Shown: positions 1-9,023 of the stretch, in pieces
Position numbering within the stretch: the first letter of the stretch is position 1
Layout of the letters: each line of letters begins with the position of its first letter
Assembly (NCBI GenBank): GCA_934090735.1
Contig: CAKOJR010000001.1
Location: forward strand, 169,186-233,185
Source: an uncultured Bacilli bacterium
GTDB taxonomy: Bacteria > Bacillota_I > Bacilli_A > RF39 > UBA660
Length of the DNA stretch: 64,000 bases
Direction: 5' to 3'
Notes under the pieces: model-generated
The model's database searches: none
What the model was told of the DNA's origin: nothing
What the model saw: only the letters and a program-made list of their open reading frames with translations
Position numbers and translations under genes: made by a program

Positions 1-1
1 A

Positions 2-595
2 AGTGTTAGTTATGGTATAGATGATGTTCCTTTATATAATGGAGAGCCTTATGTTGTTATTGATAATAATGAGCCTTCTTTTAGTGAGCTTGTTGATAGT
101 TCTTTTGAACTTTATAGTGATTTAGATTCACTTGGTAGATGTGGTGTTGCTTATGCTAGTATTGGGCCTGATTTGATGCCGACTGAAAAAAGAGGATCTA
201 TTGGCAGTGTTAAGCCTAGTGGATGGCATACAGTTAAGTATGATATTGTTGATGGTAAGTATTTATATAATAGATGTCATTTAATTGGATACCAGTTAAC
301 TGGACAGAATGCTAATTCTAATAATTTGATTACTTGTACTAGAGAGACTAATACTGGAGCAATGCTTGATTTTGAGAATAAAGTTGCTAGTTATATTAAA
401 GAAACTGGTAATCATGTTATGTATAGAGTTACACCTAAATTTTATGGTGATAATTTAGTTGCTAGTGGAATAGAGATGGAAGCTAAGAGCGTTGAGGATA
501 ATGGTGCTGGGCTTAAATTTCATGTTTATGTATATAATGTTCAAACTGGAATTGATATAGATTACAAGACTGGAGAAAGTAGTTTGTCAAATTAG
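2..595 (+). CDS. DNA/RNA non-specific endonuclease, 3' part (5' end outside window)
   Basis: The reading frame is open from the window edge, so the N-terminus is missing; 197 codons are visible. The stretch around visible residues 88-98 (YNRCHLIGYQL) followed by QNANSNNLITC matches the His and Asn active-site region of the DNA/RNA non-specific endonuclease family (EndA/streptodornase-like, Endonuclea_NS_2). The preceding LGRCGVAYASIG and the GxxKPSGW stretch are also family hallmarks. Members cleave DNA or RNA with a metal ion and are usually secreted or membrane-anchored, acting in nutrient release, DNA uptake or as toxins. No signal peptide can be judged because the start is absent. A TTG at 173 would cut off conserved sequence, so it is not the start. 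No clear terminator follows; rpoZ starts 77 bases downstream. Confidence 0.8.
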   Translation, partial: SVSYGIDDVPLYNGEPYVVIDNNEPSFSELVDSSFELYSDLDSLGRCGVAYASIGPDLMPTEKRGSIGSVKPSGWHTVKYDIVDGKYLYNRCHLIGYQLTGQNANSNNLITCTRETNTGAMLDFENKVASYIKETGNHVMYRVTPKFYGDNLVASGIEMEAKSVEDNGAGLKFHVYVYNVQTGIDIDYKTGESSLSN

Positions 596-672
596 TGTAT
601 ATTTTCTTTTAGTTTTGTTTTTCTTTTTTAATTTTTGTATTATATTAAGAATGTGTAGGAGAGGTGATTTAA

Positions 673-867
673 ATGTTATATCCATCTGTTGATAAAATAT
701 TAAATCAGGTCGACTCAAAGTATAAGCTAGTTCATGTGATTGCTGAGAGAGCTAAACAGATTCAGGAGACTGGATGGTTACAAATGAAAGAAAGCGATTA
801 TAAGAATAAAAAGGAATTAGGTCGTGCTTTAGAGGAAGTAGACGCTGGTTTAATTACAATTAAGTAA
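673..867 (+). CDS. rpoZ: RNA polymerase omega subunit
   Basis: A 64-residue protein of the omega family, which helps assemble and stabilise the beta-prime subunit of RNA polymerase. The N-terminal block (LYPSVDKILNQVDSKYKLV followed by AERAKQI) is the conserved omega core, and the later ELGRALEEVDAGLITI matches the conserved end. Length is normal for Firmicutes. The ATG follows a strong AGGAGAGGTGA ribosome site seven bases upstream. In many Firmicutes rpoZ sits between gmk and priA; here it stands alone before polA, with its own terminator overlapping the stop codon. Confidence 0.93.
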   Translation: MLYPSVDKILNQVDSKYKLVHVIAERAKQIQETGWLQMKESDYKNKKELGRALEEVDAGLITIK

Positions 868-888
868 GCAAAATGCTTATTTTTTTTT
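865..888 (+). terminator. Terminator of rpoZ
   Basis: A TAAGCA/TGCTTA hairpin with an AAA loop is followed by nine T. The stem starts on the rpoZ stop codon. Confidence 0.85.
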
Positions 889-914
889 GAAATAATAGGA
901 AAATAGGGTATAAT
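887..914 (+). promoter_or_regulatory. Sigma-A type promoter of polA
   Basis: TTGAAA at 887-892 and TATAAT at 909-914 are separated by 16 bases, just upstream of the polA ribosome site AGGTGAG. The -35 box overlaps the T-tract of the rpoZ terminator. Confidence 0.6.
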
Positions 915-931
915 AAGATTTAGGTGAGAAT

Positions 932-3487
932 ATGAAAAAAGTTATACTTGTTGATGGAAATAATTTAATGTTTAGAAGTTATTATGCAACTGCTTATACT
1001 GGTAATATTATGAGAAATAGTAAAGGTTTTCCCACTAATGCTTTATATGGTTTTACTTCAATGATTAATAAGATTGTTGAGGAAGAAAAACCTGAGTATA
1101 TGGCGGTTGCTTTTGATATTGGTAAAAATTTTAGACATGAGAAGTATGATCATTATAAAGAAGGAAGAAGAGAAACTCCAGAAGATTTAAAAGTGCAGAT
1201 GCCTTATGCTAGAAAGATACTTGAAGCAATGGGTATTAAGCATTATGAAGTGGAGAATTTTGAAGCTGATGATATTATTGGGACTATTGCAGCTATGGCT
1301 GATAAGGATCCTGAGTTTGATGCGACAATTGTTTCTTCTGATAGAGATTTATTACAGTTAATTAGTGATGTTGTTGATGTTAAGCTTTTAAAACAAAAGG
1401 GCTTTATTAGATATAATAGAGATACTTTTAAAGATGATTATGGAATTGAACCGATTAGAATTATTGATTTAAAAGCATTAAGTGGGGATGCTTCAGATAA
1501 TGTTCCTGGTGTTAAAGGAATTGGTGAGAAGACTGCCTTAAAGTTATTACAAGAATATGGTACTTTAGAAAATATTTATGCTAATATTGATTTAGTTAAG
1601 GGTGCTACTCATGATAAGTTAGTAAATGATAGAGATAGCGCTTTCTTTAGTAAGGATATATGCACTATATATAGAGAGGTTCCTCTAAATGATACTTTAG
1701 ATAGTATGAAGTATATGGGGCACAACGATTCATTAGATGAGTTATTTGCTGATTTAGAATTTTATTCATTTTTAAAGAAGATACCTAAGAAGCAAGTAAA
1801 ACTTGATGTTAGTTTTAAGGAACTTAGTGATGTTCATGATATAAATATAGAAAAGTGCGTTTCTTATTATATTGAGTGTGATAAGGAAAATTATCATTTA
1901 GGTAAGATAATCGGTATGGGCGTATTTGATGGGGATAATTTATTTTATGTTAGTCCAGAAAAAGTTAAAGAGGTTTGTGAATATTTAAAACAAGCAGTAA
2001 CTTATACTTATGACTTAAAGAAGAATATGGTTTTACTTAAAGATGTTAATATGACTAGTAATTTTGATCATATGATAGGTACATATCTGCTTAATTATCA
2101 AATGAAAGATGATTTAGCATTTATAATGAATAATGATGGAATAGAAGCACCTTTTTATAGTGATATCCTAAAAGATGAGGAAATGCTTAAAAAGGGTGTT
2201 ACTTTAAAAGCTAAATATATTTATGATACTAGAGACGATATTGTAAAAAGATTAAAGATGGATGATATGTTTGATTTATTTACAAATGTTGAGATGCCAC
2301 TTGTTAAAGTGCTTGCTAAGATGGAACTTGCTGGTATTAGGTGTGATAAAGATATTTTAAAAGAGATGAGTGAAGAAGCTGGAGTACGTTTAGATAACTT
2401 ATCTAGAGAAATATATAATTATGCTGGGTGTGAGTTTAATGTTTCTAGTCCTAAACAGTTAGGTAATATCTTATTTGATCATTTAGGATTACCATACAGA
2501 AAGAAGAAAAAAGATGGATCTAATTATAGTACGGATGCTAGTATTTTAGAAGGTTTGGTTGGCGTGCATCCAATTATTGAGCTTATTTTAGAGTATCGTA
2601 ATTTAGCTAAACTTAAAAGTACTTATTTAGATGGACTTAATAATTATATTTTAGATGATGGCAGAATTCATACTATTTATAAACAGACTTTGACTAGAAC
2701 AGGAAGGTTATCTAGTGCAGAGCCTAATTTACAAAATATTCCGGCTAGAGATGAGTTGGATAGAAAAGTAAGACGTGCATTTGTACCAGAATATGATTTA
2801 TTTTTAAGTGCAGATTATTCTCAGATAGAGCTTAGAGTACTTGCTCATATCAGCAATTCAAAGAAGATGATTGAGGCATTTAAGAATAATGAAGATATTC
2901 ATACGAGAGTAGCTAGTGATATTTTTGGAGTTTCAAAAGAAGAAGTTACTAAGAGTATGAGAAGAACAGCTAAAGCGGTTATCTTTGGCATTGTTTATGG
3001 TATTAGTGGTTTTGGACTTGGCGAAAATTTAAAAATTAATCCAAGTGATGCTAAAAAGTTTATTGAGAAGTATCTAGAACTTTATCCAGGTGTTAGTGAA
3101 TATATGGATAATATTAAGAGTGAAGCTCATATTTATGGATCTGTTAGAACTTTATTTAACAGAAAGAGAACTATAGAAGAGCTTAATAGTACTAATTATA
3201 TGGTCAGAAGTAGTGGAGAAAGAATTGCTCTTAATACGCCTATTCAAGGAACTGCTGCTGATATTATAAAGATGGCAATGGTAAAGCTTGATAAGGTTAT
3301 GGAAGAAAAGGGATTTAAGAGTAAGATGCTCTTACAGATTCATGATGAACTCGTATTTGATGTTTGCGATGATGAGAAAGATGAACTTATTAATACTGCT
3401 CGTGATGTGATGGAGAATGTGGTTAGTTTAAGTGTTCCTTTGAAAGTTAGTACTGATGTAGGAACAGATTTATATGAAGCAAAGTAG
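932..3487 (+). CDS. polA: DNA polymerase I
   Basis: An 851-residue family A DNA polymerase for Okazaki fragment maturation and repair. The N-terminal 290 residues form the 5'-3' exonuclease (DGNNLMFRSYYA at the start, FEADDIIGTIA, and the SGDASDNVPGVKGIGEKTA helix-hairpin-helix). Residues about 300-470 correspond to the 3'-5' exonuclease fold but lack the DxE metal-binding motif, so proofreading is probably lost, as in Bacillus and Taq enzymes. The polymerase domain has motif A (DYSQIELRVLAH, near 628), motif B (RRTAKAVIFGIVYG) and motif C (HDELVFD, near 806). The ATG at 932 has AGGTGAG upstream. mutM follows with only a few bases between, so the two repair genes are co-transcribed. Confidence 0.97.
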   Translation: MKKVILVDGNNLMFRSYYATAYTGNIMRNSKGFPTNALYGFTSMINKIVEEEKPEYMAVAFDIGKNFRHEKYDHYKEGRRETPEDLKVQMPYARKILEAMGIKHYEVENFEADDIIGTIAAMADKDPEFDATIVSSDRDLLQLISDVVDVKLLKQKGFIRYNRDTFKDDYGIEPIRIIDLKALSGDASDNVPGVKGIGEKTALKLLQEYGTLENIYANIDLVKGATHDKLVNDRDSAFFSKDICTIYREVPLNDTLDSMKYMGHNDSLDELFADLEFYSFLKKIPKKQVKLDVSFKELSDVHDINIEKCVSYYIECDKENYHLGKIIGMGVFDGDNLFYVSPEKVKEVCEYLKQAVTYTYDLKKNMVLLKDVNMTSNFDHMIGTYLLNYQMKDDLAFIMNNDGIEAPFYSDILKDEEMLKKGVTLKAKYIYDTRDDIVKRLKMDDMFDLFTNVEMPLVKVLAKMELAGIRCDKDILKEMSEEAGVRLDNLSREIYNYAGCEFNVSSPKQLGNILFDHLGLPYRKKKKDGSNYSTDASILEGLVGVHPIIELILEYRNLAKLKSTYLDGLNNYILDDGRIHTIYKQTLTRTGRLSSAEPNLQNIPARDELDRKVRRAFVPEYDLFLSADYSQIELRVLAHISNSKKMIEAFKNNEDIHTRVASDIFGVSKEEVTKSMRRTAKAVIFGIVYGISGFGLGENLKINPSDAKKFIEKYLELYPGVSEYMDNIKSEAHIYGSVRTLFNRKRTIEELNSTNYMVRSSGERIALNTPIQGTAADIIKMAMVKLDKVMEEKGFKSKMLLQIHDELVFDVCDDEKDELINTARDVMENVVSLSVPLKVSTDVGTDLYEAK

Positions 3488-3496
3488 GTGATGTTT

Positions 3497-4297
3497 ATGC
3501 CAGAACTAGCAGAAGTTAGGACTGTAGCAAGTGTTTTAAGAAAGAAACTTATTGGTAAGAAGGTAACAGGTGTTAAAGTTATTTATCCAAGAATTATTGA
3601 AGGTAAGATGGGTATTAATGAATTAATTGGTCATACCTTAGAGGATATTACAACATTTGGTAAGTATTTGATATTTAATTATGGTGAAGTATCTGTTATT
3701 AGTCATTTAAGAATGGAAGGCAAGTATTTTGTTAAACCTAGTGATGATGAGATTTTAAAGCATGAGCATGTTATTATTTATTTTGGCGATTTGTCTTTAA
3801 GGTATCATGATACAAGAAAGTTTGGTAGAATGTGTGTTGTAAAGACAAGCGAAGTAGATAAGAATCCGGTACTTGTAAAACTTGCTAAGGAACCTTTTGA
3901 TATGGATGCAGATGAATTATATAGTCATATTCATAATAAGAAGAAGCATATGAAGAGTCTTTTATTAGAACAAGAAGTAATAGCGGGGTTAGGTAACATT
4001 TATGCAGATGAAGTATTATTTGCATCTAAAATTAATCCGCTTAGATTAGGTGAAAGTGTTACCTTAGAAGAGTGTAATAGAATAATTAAGAGTGCTAGAG
4101 ATATTCTAAGTTTAGCAATTAAGGAAGGCGGAACTACTATTAGAAGTTATACTTCTAGTTTAGGTGTTGCTGGTAATTATCAAAACTTTTTAAAAGTACA
4201 TAAAAAAGAAGGAAAGTTATGTACTTGTGGATGTAAGATAGAGAAGATTAAGGTTGGTGGACGAAGTACATATTTTTGTCCTAATTGTCAGAAATAA
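3497..4297 (+). CDS. mutM: Formamidopyrimidine-DNA glycosylase
   Basis: Bifunctional glycosylase/AP lyase that removes 8-oxoguanine and formamidopyrimidines. I place the start at the ATG at 3497 because the mature enzyme must begin Pro-Glu (PELAEVRT): the N-terminal proline is the catalytic nucleophile and the Glu is essential. An AGGTG ribosome site at 3485-3490 fits this ATG. The helix-two-turn-helix is visible (QEVIAGLGNIYADEVLF), and the C-terminus holds a four-cysteine zinc finger ending RSTYFCPNCQK. About 266 residues is normal. It is directly downstream of polA, giving a small DNA-repair operon. Confidence 0.95.
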   Translation: MPELAEVRTVASVLRKKLIGKKVTGVKVIYPRIIEGKMGINELIGHTLEDITTFGKYLIFNYGEVSVISHLRMEGKYFVKPSDDEILKHEHVIIYFGDLSLRYHDTRKFGRMCVVKTSEVDKNPVLVKLAKEPFDMDADELYSHIHNKKKHMKSLLLEQEVIAGLGNIYADEVLFASKINPLRLGESVTLEECNRIIKSARDILSLAIKEGGTTIRSYTSSLGVAGNYQNFLKVHKKEGKLCTCGCKIEKIKVGGRSTYFCPNCQK

Positions 4298-4316
4298 AAG
4301 ATATTGTGCTTATTAA

Positions 4317-4361
4317 TTTCATTACGCAAAATCAAAAATTTTTCCGTTTTGCGAAATGAAA
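4317..4361. repeat. Long inverted repeat after mutM
   Basis: Two 15-base arms, 4317-4331 and 4347-4361, are complementary except for one position and enclose a 15-base A/T-rich loop. There is no clear T-tract on either side. It probably ends the polA-mutM transcript, but it could be a protein or RNA processing site. Confidence 0.6.
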
Positions 4362-4452
4362 AAGTATTTTTATTGTTAAAATCATGTTTGCTTATTAGTT
4401 TATAGTGTTAATAATAAAATAAATATGATAAAATTAAAATAGAGGTATGGTT

Positions 4453-6174
4453 ATGAGTGATAAAACAAGTTTAGTTTTAGGTATAATCTATGTTGTAGTA
4501 GCAATTATTTTAATAGTGCTTGTTTTAGTAATGTATGATAAGCATAACAAGAAAAAATATAATGGAATATTAAGAGAACTTGAAAGAAATAAGAATCTTA
4601 TTATCTCAGGTAGTATATTAACAGAACTTAATAAATTATCTTCTTTAATTAATAATAAAGATTTAGAGAAAAAGTATAAGATATGGCAGAGTAGATATAA
4701 GAAAATTAAAGAAGAAGATATCCCGCAGCTTGATGATAAATTAAATGAGTTAGAAGCAACTTTTAAAACAAGAAAGTTTAAAGAGATTAATGAAGCAATT
4801 GCTAAGTTGGAACTTGAGCTTTATTATGTTAAAAGTAAAAGTGAGTTTTTACTTCGTGATATTAAAGAGATTACTTTAAGTGAAAGTAAAAATAGAGAGA
4901 TTATTACGGGTTTAAAGAAAGACTATCGTGAGATATATTTAAAGTATCATCATAATATAGATGATTATGAACTTATTAAGAAAGCTATTGAGTTACAGTT
5001 TGAGAATGTCGATAAGTTATTTGCTTCTTTTGAGCTTACTATGGATAATAATGCTTATGGAGAAGCACCTAAAATTGTTAAGGCTTTAGATGATGCGATT
5101 GGTAATTTAAAGGTAGTTATTGATGATGCTCCTGGAGTTATTCTTTTAGGTAAGACACTTATTCCGGAGAAAATTAAAGATATTACAAAGATTACTAAGA
5201 AGATGACTAGTGAAGGATATAACTTAGATTATTTAAATATTGATTATAATATTACAGAAGCTGAAAAGAAGATAGCAGATATCTTTGATAGATTAAATGT
5301 TCTTAATTTAACTGATAGCATCCTAGAACTTAATGCAATTGTTAATTATTTTGATGAGTTATATGGCGAGTTTGATAAAGAAATTCAAAGCAAGAAAGAG
5401 TATGAAGAAAACTCTAGAAAGCTTGGTGTTAAGTGTAAGAAGTTACTTGCAATTATTAAGAATTTATCTATGAAAATTGAAGATATTAAGTATAGTTTTG
5501 ATTTAAGCGATGATGAAGTTAAAGTAATAGATGAACTTAATTTAAATATAAAGTCTATTCAAAGTGATTATGAAGTTTTAGTTGAAAATTATCGTAATAG
5601 AAGTTTTGCTTATTCCCAGTTAAATGAAGAGCTTAATACACTTAGCATGAGACTTGTTAAAGAAGAGGATAAGCTAGAGCTTACTTTAAGAAATTTAAGT
5701 GGCCTTAAGGAAGATGAGAATAGAGCTAGAGAGCAGCTTACGGAGATTAATGAGATTTTAGCTAAGAGTAAGAATGTTATTAGTTCTTATAAATTACCAG
5801 TTATACCTAAAGAATATTATACTGAAGCAAGTGAAGCTGGAGATGCAATTGGCATAATGGTTAAAGAACTTAATAAAAAGCCAATAAGTATTAAAGTTTT
5901 AAATATAAGGGTTGATACTGCTAGGGATTTAGTGTTAAAGTTATATAAGACCACGACTGATGCAGTTAGGTTAGCAAGTCTTGCTGAAAATACTATTGTT
6001 TATGGTAATAGATATAGAGCAATAAGTGAGAAGATTAATAATGGATTAAGTAGAGCAGAAAGTGAGTTTTATAAAGGTAATTATAAGGCATCACTAGAGC
6101 TAGCTATAAACGCAATAGCAGAGGCTGATCCTGATATTCATAAAAAGATATTAAAGGTAAGTAAAGTAAGCTAG
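4453..6174 (+). CDS. ezrA: Septation ring formation regulator EzrA
   Basis: A 573-residue protein with one N-terminal membrane helix (about residues 8-30, LVLGIIYVVVAIILIVLVLVM) followed by a basic stretch and a long cytosolic region of spectrin-like coiled-coil repeats. This is the architecture and usual length of EzrA, a membrane-anchored regulator of FtsZ ring placement in low-GC Gram-positives. The C-terminal AESEFYKGNYKASLELAI resembles the conserved EzrA patch. The ATG at 4453 has AGAGG seven bases upstream; the ATG at 4447 is too close to it. A cysteine desulfurase follows after a terminator. In many Bacilli ezrA also neighbours a nifS-like gene and thiI, so the order is conserved. Confidence 0.9.
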   Translation: MSDKTSLVLGIIYVVVAIILIVLVLVMYDKHNKKKYNGILRELERNKNLIISGSILTELNKLSSLINNKDLEKKYKIWQSRYKKIKEEDIPQLDDKLNELEATFKTRKFKEINEAIAKLELELYYVKSKSEFLLRDIKEITLSESKNREIITGLKKDYREIYLKYHHNIDDYELIKKAIELQFENVDKLFASFELTMDNNAYGEAPKIVKALDDAIGNLKVVIDDAPGVILLGKTLIPEKIKDITKITKKMTSEGYNLDYLNIDYNITEAEKKIADIFDRLNVLNLTDSILELNAIVNYFDELYGEFDKEIQSKKEYEENSRKLGVKCKKLLAIIKNLSMKIEDIKYSFDLSDDEVKVIDELNLNIKSIQSDYEVLVENYRNRSFAYSQLNEELNTLSMRLVKEEDKLELTLRNLSGLKEDENRAREQLTEINEILAKSKNVISSYKLPVIPKEYYTEASEAGDAIGIMVKELNKKPISIKVLNIRVDTARDLVLKLYKTTTDAVRLASLAENTIVYGNRYRAISEKINNGLSRAESEFYKGNYKASLELAINAIAEADPDIHKKILKVSKVS

Positions 6175-6189
6175 TACTTACTTATTTTT
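6164..6189 (+). terminator. Terminator of ezrA
   Basis: AAGTAAG/CTTACTT stem with loop CTAGTA, then ATTTTT. The hairpin overlaps the end of the coding region. Confidence 0.75.
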
Positions 6190-6209
6190 GCTCATAAGGA
6201 TGTGATAAG

Positions 6210-7334
6210 ATGATATATTTAGATTATAGTAGTACAACGCCAGTGCTTCCTGAAGTGTTAGATAGTTTTAATAAAGTTAGTAAAGATTATTTTGCGAATC
6301 CTAATAGTTTACATTCGTTAGGTGAGAAGTCTAAAAATTTAATGAATGGAGCTACTAAGCAGATTAGTGAATTACTTAAGATTAAAGAAGATGAAGTAAT
6401 TTATACTAGTGGTTCAACTGAAAGTAATAATATGGCGATAATTGGACTTGCTTTAGCGGTTGGTAAGAAAGACTCTCACATTGTTACTAGCAAGATGGAA
6501 CATGAGAGTATTTATGAAATTTGTTCTTATTTAGAAGAAAATGGTTTTGTAATAGATTATGTTAATAACGATGATAATGGAGTAATTGATTTTGAGGATT
6601 TAAAGAAAAAGATCAGTGATAAAACTATTTTAGTGACAATTAGTGCCGTAAATAGTGAAGTAGGAATAAGGCAGCCTCTTAAAACGATAAAACAAGTTAT
6701 TAATAAGGAAAATCCTAGATGCGTTTTTCATAGTGATATGACACAGGCAATAGGAAAAGTACCAGTTAATTTAGCTGATGTAGATATGGCTTCTTTTGAT
6801 AGTCAAAAGATATATGGAGTTAAAGGTGTTGGTATGCTTTATAAGAGTAGTAAAGTAAGAATTAAACCTTTATTTTATGGCTCTAAGAAAGAGATTAGAC
6901 CAGGAACACCACCACTTCCTCTTATTGCATCTTTTTCTAAGGCACTTAGAATTAGTTTAACTGATTTAGATAAAAGAAGTGATAAAGTTAAGAAGTATAA
7001 CGATAAAGTTTTAGATAATTTAAAGAAATATCCAAAGATACTTATTAATAAGACTAGTTATTCAATTCCACATATTTTAAATATTAGTTTAATGGATATA
7101 AAACCAGAGACATTTATTCATGCACTTGAAAAACATGAAGTATATGTTGGCTCAAATACCGCATGCAGTAGTGGAAAGATAAGTACAGCAGTTTTTAATC
7201 TTTATCATGATAAAACTAGAGCTCTTACTACTATAAGAATTAGTTTATCTTATCTTACAACTAGTGAAGAAGTAACTGAATTTTTGAAAGTGTTTGATAA
7301 CGTTTATGAAAAGTTATCTAGTTTAAATGATTAA
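6210..7334 (+). CDS. Cysteine desulfurase (NifS/IscS-like, ThiI partner)
   Basis: A PLP-dependent enzyme of 374 residues that takes sulfur from cysteine as an enzyme persulfide. Visible signatures are the N-terminal YLDYSSTTPV, the cofactor-binding SGSTESNN, the PLP lysine in FDSQKIYGVKG (near 201), and the persulfide cysteine in NTACSSGK (near 322). It has the shorter loop of group II-like NifZ/YrvO enzymes. The next protein-coding gene is thiI, and in B. subtilis such a pair (NifZ-ThiI) makes 4-thiouridine in tRNA; the same job is the likely one here. A structured RNA lies between the two genes. Confidence 0.92.
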   Translation: MIYLDYSSTTPVLPEVLDSFNKVSKDYFANPNSLHSLGEKSKNLMNGATKQISELLKIKEDEVIYTSGSTESNNMAIIGLALAVGKKDSHIVTSKMEHESIYEICSYLEENGFVIDYVNNDDNGVIDFEDLKKKISDKTILVTISAVNSEVGIRQPLKTIKQVINKENPRCVFHSDMTQAIGKVPVNLADVDMASFDSQKIYGVKGVGMLYKSSKVRIKPLFYGSKKEIRPGTPPLPLIASFSKALRISLTDLDKRSDKVKKYNDKVLDNLKKYPKILINKTSYSIPHILNISLMDIKPETFIHALEKHEVYVGSNTACSSGKISTAVFNLYHDKTRALTTIRISLSYLTTSEEVTEFLKVFDNVYEKLSSLND

Positions 7335-7370
7335 CGTGCATAAAATGTTATTCATATATTATAATAGTAG

Positions 7371-7525
7371 AGGTATATCATTTGCCATTTAGTGCTAAAT
7401 TGATATATTATATTTGCATTGAATTAGTTCAATCGAAATGTTAACCGCTCTTGGATGGTACTGGCAATAAATGATCTCGTTCGAAAATATAAGGAAGCTT
7501 TATCTTTTGGTAGAGTTTTCTTTTT
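7371..7525 (+). ncRNA. Structured non-coding RNA or leader of unknown class, between desulfurase gene and thiI
   Basis: A TATAAT box lies at 7360-7365, with a weak -35 near 7337. The transcript would start near 7371 and end at a very good hairpin at 7493-7525. Between them a rod can be folded: ATCATTT near the 5' end pairs with AAATGAT, GCC with GGC, then GTGC with GGTAC across a bulge, and an apical ATTGAA-TTAG-TTCAAT hairpin closes it. A single long rod with bulges recalls 6S RNA, but it is shorter than usual. The piece GGATGGTAC resembles the T-box consensus, so a minimal T-box leader for thiI cannot be excluded. No ORF explains the region. Confidence 0.5.
7493..7525 (+). terminator. Terminator of the ncRNA/leader upstream of thiI
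   Basis: A 12-base-pair stem (GGAAGCTTTATC with GGTAGAGTTTTC, counting G-U pairs), loop TTTT, then five T. It lies 38 bases upstream of the thiI start, so it could also act as an attenuator of thiI. Confidence 0.7.
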
Positions 7526-7563
7526 GTTTATGTTAGAATATTTTTGGTTGAAGGAGTGCAAGC

Positions 7564-8736
7564 ATGGAAAAAGTAGTAATAATTAAGTATGGTGAACTTA
7601 ATACTAAGAAAGATAATATTAATTATTTTATAAAGGCTTTAAGAAATGATTTGAGTAAAAAAATACATAATGATGTTGAGTATGATCATGGAAGAATGAT
7701 TATTTTTGGTGACAATTTAGATATAGTAAAAGCTGCTTTAAATAAGACTTTTGGTATTCATGAGTATGAAATTGGCTACAAGTTAGAGACTAATAATATA
7801 GATATTATTTCTTTAGAGTTAGTTAAACTTGTTAAGGAAAGAGAGTTTAATACTTTTAAGGTAAGTACTAAGAGAAGTGATAAGTCTTATGAAATGAATA
7901 GTATGGAGATAAGTAAGCATCTTGGTGGGATTATTTTAAGAAATATTCCAGGTAAGAGTGTTGAAGTAAATACTCCAGAACTTCTTATTAATGTTGAGAT
8001 TAGAAAAGATACTTCTTTAATATATTTTGATAAAGAAAAAGGTTTAGGTGGTTATCCTTTAGGAACTCTTGGAAAAGGTATGCTTATGCTTAGTGGCGGA
8101 ATAGATTCTCCAGTAGCTGGTTATTTAGCAATGAAAAGGGGAGTAAGACTAGAGTGTGTTTATTTTGATAGTCCTCCTCATACTAGTAAAGAAGCTTTAA
8201 ATAAAGTTCTTACTTTGGCAGAGAAGTTATCTGTTTATAGTAATTATATAAAAGTACATATTATTCATTTTACGGATATCCAAGAAGCTATATATAAGAA
8301 TTGCCCTAAAGAATATATGATTACAATTATGCGTAGGTGCATGTATAGGATAGCAGAGATGCTTGCTCATAGAGAAAACTGTAAGTGTATTGTTAATGGA
8401 GAAAGTATTGGGCAAGTTGCTAGTCAAACATTAACTAGTATGAATGCGATTAATGAAGTAGTAAAAATGCCAGTTATTAGACCAGTATGCTGCTTAGATA
8501 AGTTAGAGATTATTGATATAGCTAAAAAGATAGGTACTTATGAGACAAGCATACTTCCTTATGAAGACTGCTGCACTATATTTGTTCCAGAGCATCCTGT
8601 TATCAATCCAGAGAAGGAACTAGCTAGAGAATATGAAGAAAGATTTGATTATAGCACTTTAATTAAAGAAGCCATTAAGACTAAAGAAACTATTACTTTA
8701 CCTAGAAAAGAAGAAGAGTTTGATAATATTTTATAA
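7564..8736 (+). CDS. thiI: tRNA 4-thiouridine synthetase ThiI
   Basis: A 390-residue enzyme that adenylates uridine 8 of tRNA and inserts sulfur delivered by the neighbouring desulfurase. It has an N-terminal ferredoxin-like/THUMP region (about 1-165) and a PP-loop ATP-pyrophosphatase domain with the motif MLSGGIDSPVAGYLAMKRG (near residue 178). It ends after the AANH domain with no rhodanese extension, as in Bacillus ThiI, so persulfide must come straight from the NifS-like partner. The ATG follows GAAGGAGTGCAAGC. The conserved cysteines include those in PYEDCCTIF. Confidence 0.95.
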   Translation: MEKVVIIKYGELNTKKDNINYFIKALRNDLSKKIHNDVEYDHGRMIIFGDNLDIVKAALNKTFGIHEYEIGYKLETNNIDIISLELVKLVKEREFNTFKVSTKRSDKSYEMNSMEISKHLGGIILRNIPGKSVEVNTPELLINVEIRKDTSLIYFDKEKGLGGYPLGTLGKGMLMLSGGIDSPVAGYLAMKRGVRLECVYFDSPPHTSKEALNKVLTLAEKLSVYSNYIKVHIIHFTDIQEAIYKNCPKEYMITIMRRCMYRIAEMLAHRENCKCIVNGESIGQVASQTLTSMNAINEVVKMPVIRPVCCLDKLEIIDIAKKIGTYETSILPYEDCCTIFVPEHPVINPEKELAREYEERFDYSTLIKEAIKTKETITLPRKEEEFDNIL

Positions 8737-8737
8737 G

Positions 8738-8771
8738 ATATCACCCATAATAAAAGTGGGTGATATTTTTT
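8738..8771 (+). terminator. Terminator of thiI
   Basis: Perfect ten-base-pair stem ATATCACCCA/TGGGTGATAT followed by a run of T. Confidence 0.9.
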
Positions 8772-8934
8772 GAAGGGTTATAGTGTGGATGGTAGTAATA
8801 AGGATAAACTTATAAATGAGTATAATAATTTATATGGGTTTAATTTAAAAGATAAAGAAGAGGATATTTTTAAGAATTATATTAAGCCTAAATATAGTGA
8901 TGGTTTTAGAAAAATTGGTAAAACAAGTAAGTGA
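8770..8934 (+). CDS. Possible small ORF, 54 residues, unknown
   Basis: An open frame runs from TTG at 8770 to TGA at 8932, rich in Asn, Lys and Asp with a basic end (FRKIGKTSK). It begins inside the T-tract of the thiI terminator and has no convincing ribosome site. It may be chance, or the tail of a decayed gene. The codon pattern resembles real genes here (TAT, AAT, GAT rich), which is the only support. No family recognised. Confidence 0.25.
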   Translation: MKGYSVDGSNKDKLINEYNNLYGFNLKDKEEDIFKNYIKPKYSDGFRKIGKTSK

Positions 8935-8964
8935 TTTTGTATTGTAAATTGCTAGATGATATTA

Positions 8965-8993
8965 TTGACTTTATGACATAATTAACCTATAAT
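8965..8993 (+). promoter_or_regulatory. Sigma-A type promoter of the surface protein gene at 9024
   Basis: TTGACT at 8965-8970 and TATAAT at 8988-8993 with a 17-base spacer; the gene starts 30 bases downstream of the -10 box. Confidence 0.75.
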
Positions 8994-9023
8994 TATTTTA
9001 ATATAGGAGGATAGGAATTACTA

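Noticed and set aside
7440..7480. tRNA or tmRNA in the thiI leader because of GTTCGAAAA
   Set aside because: No acceptor or anticodon arms can be folded and no CCA-like end is present.
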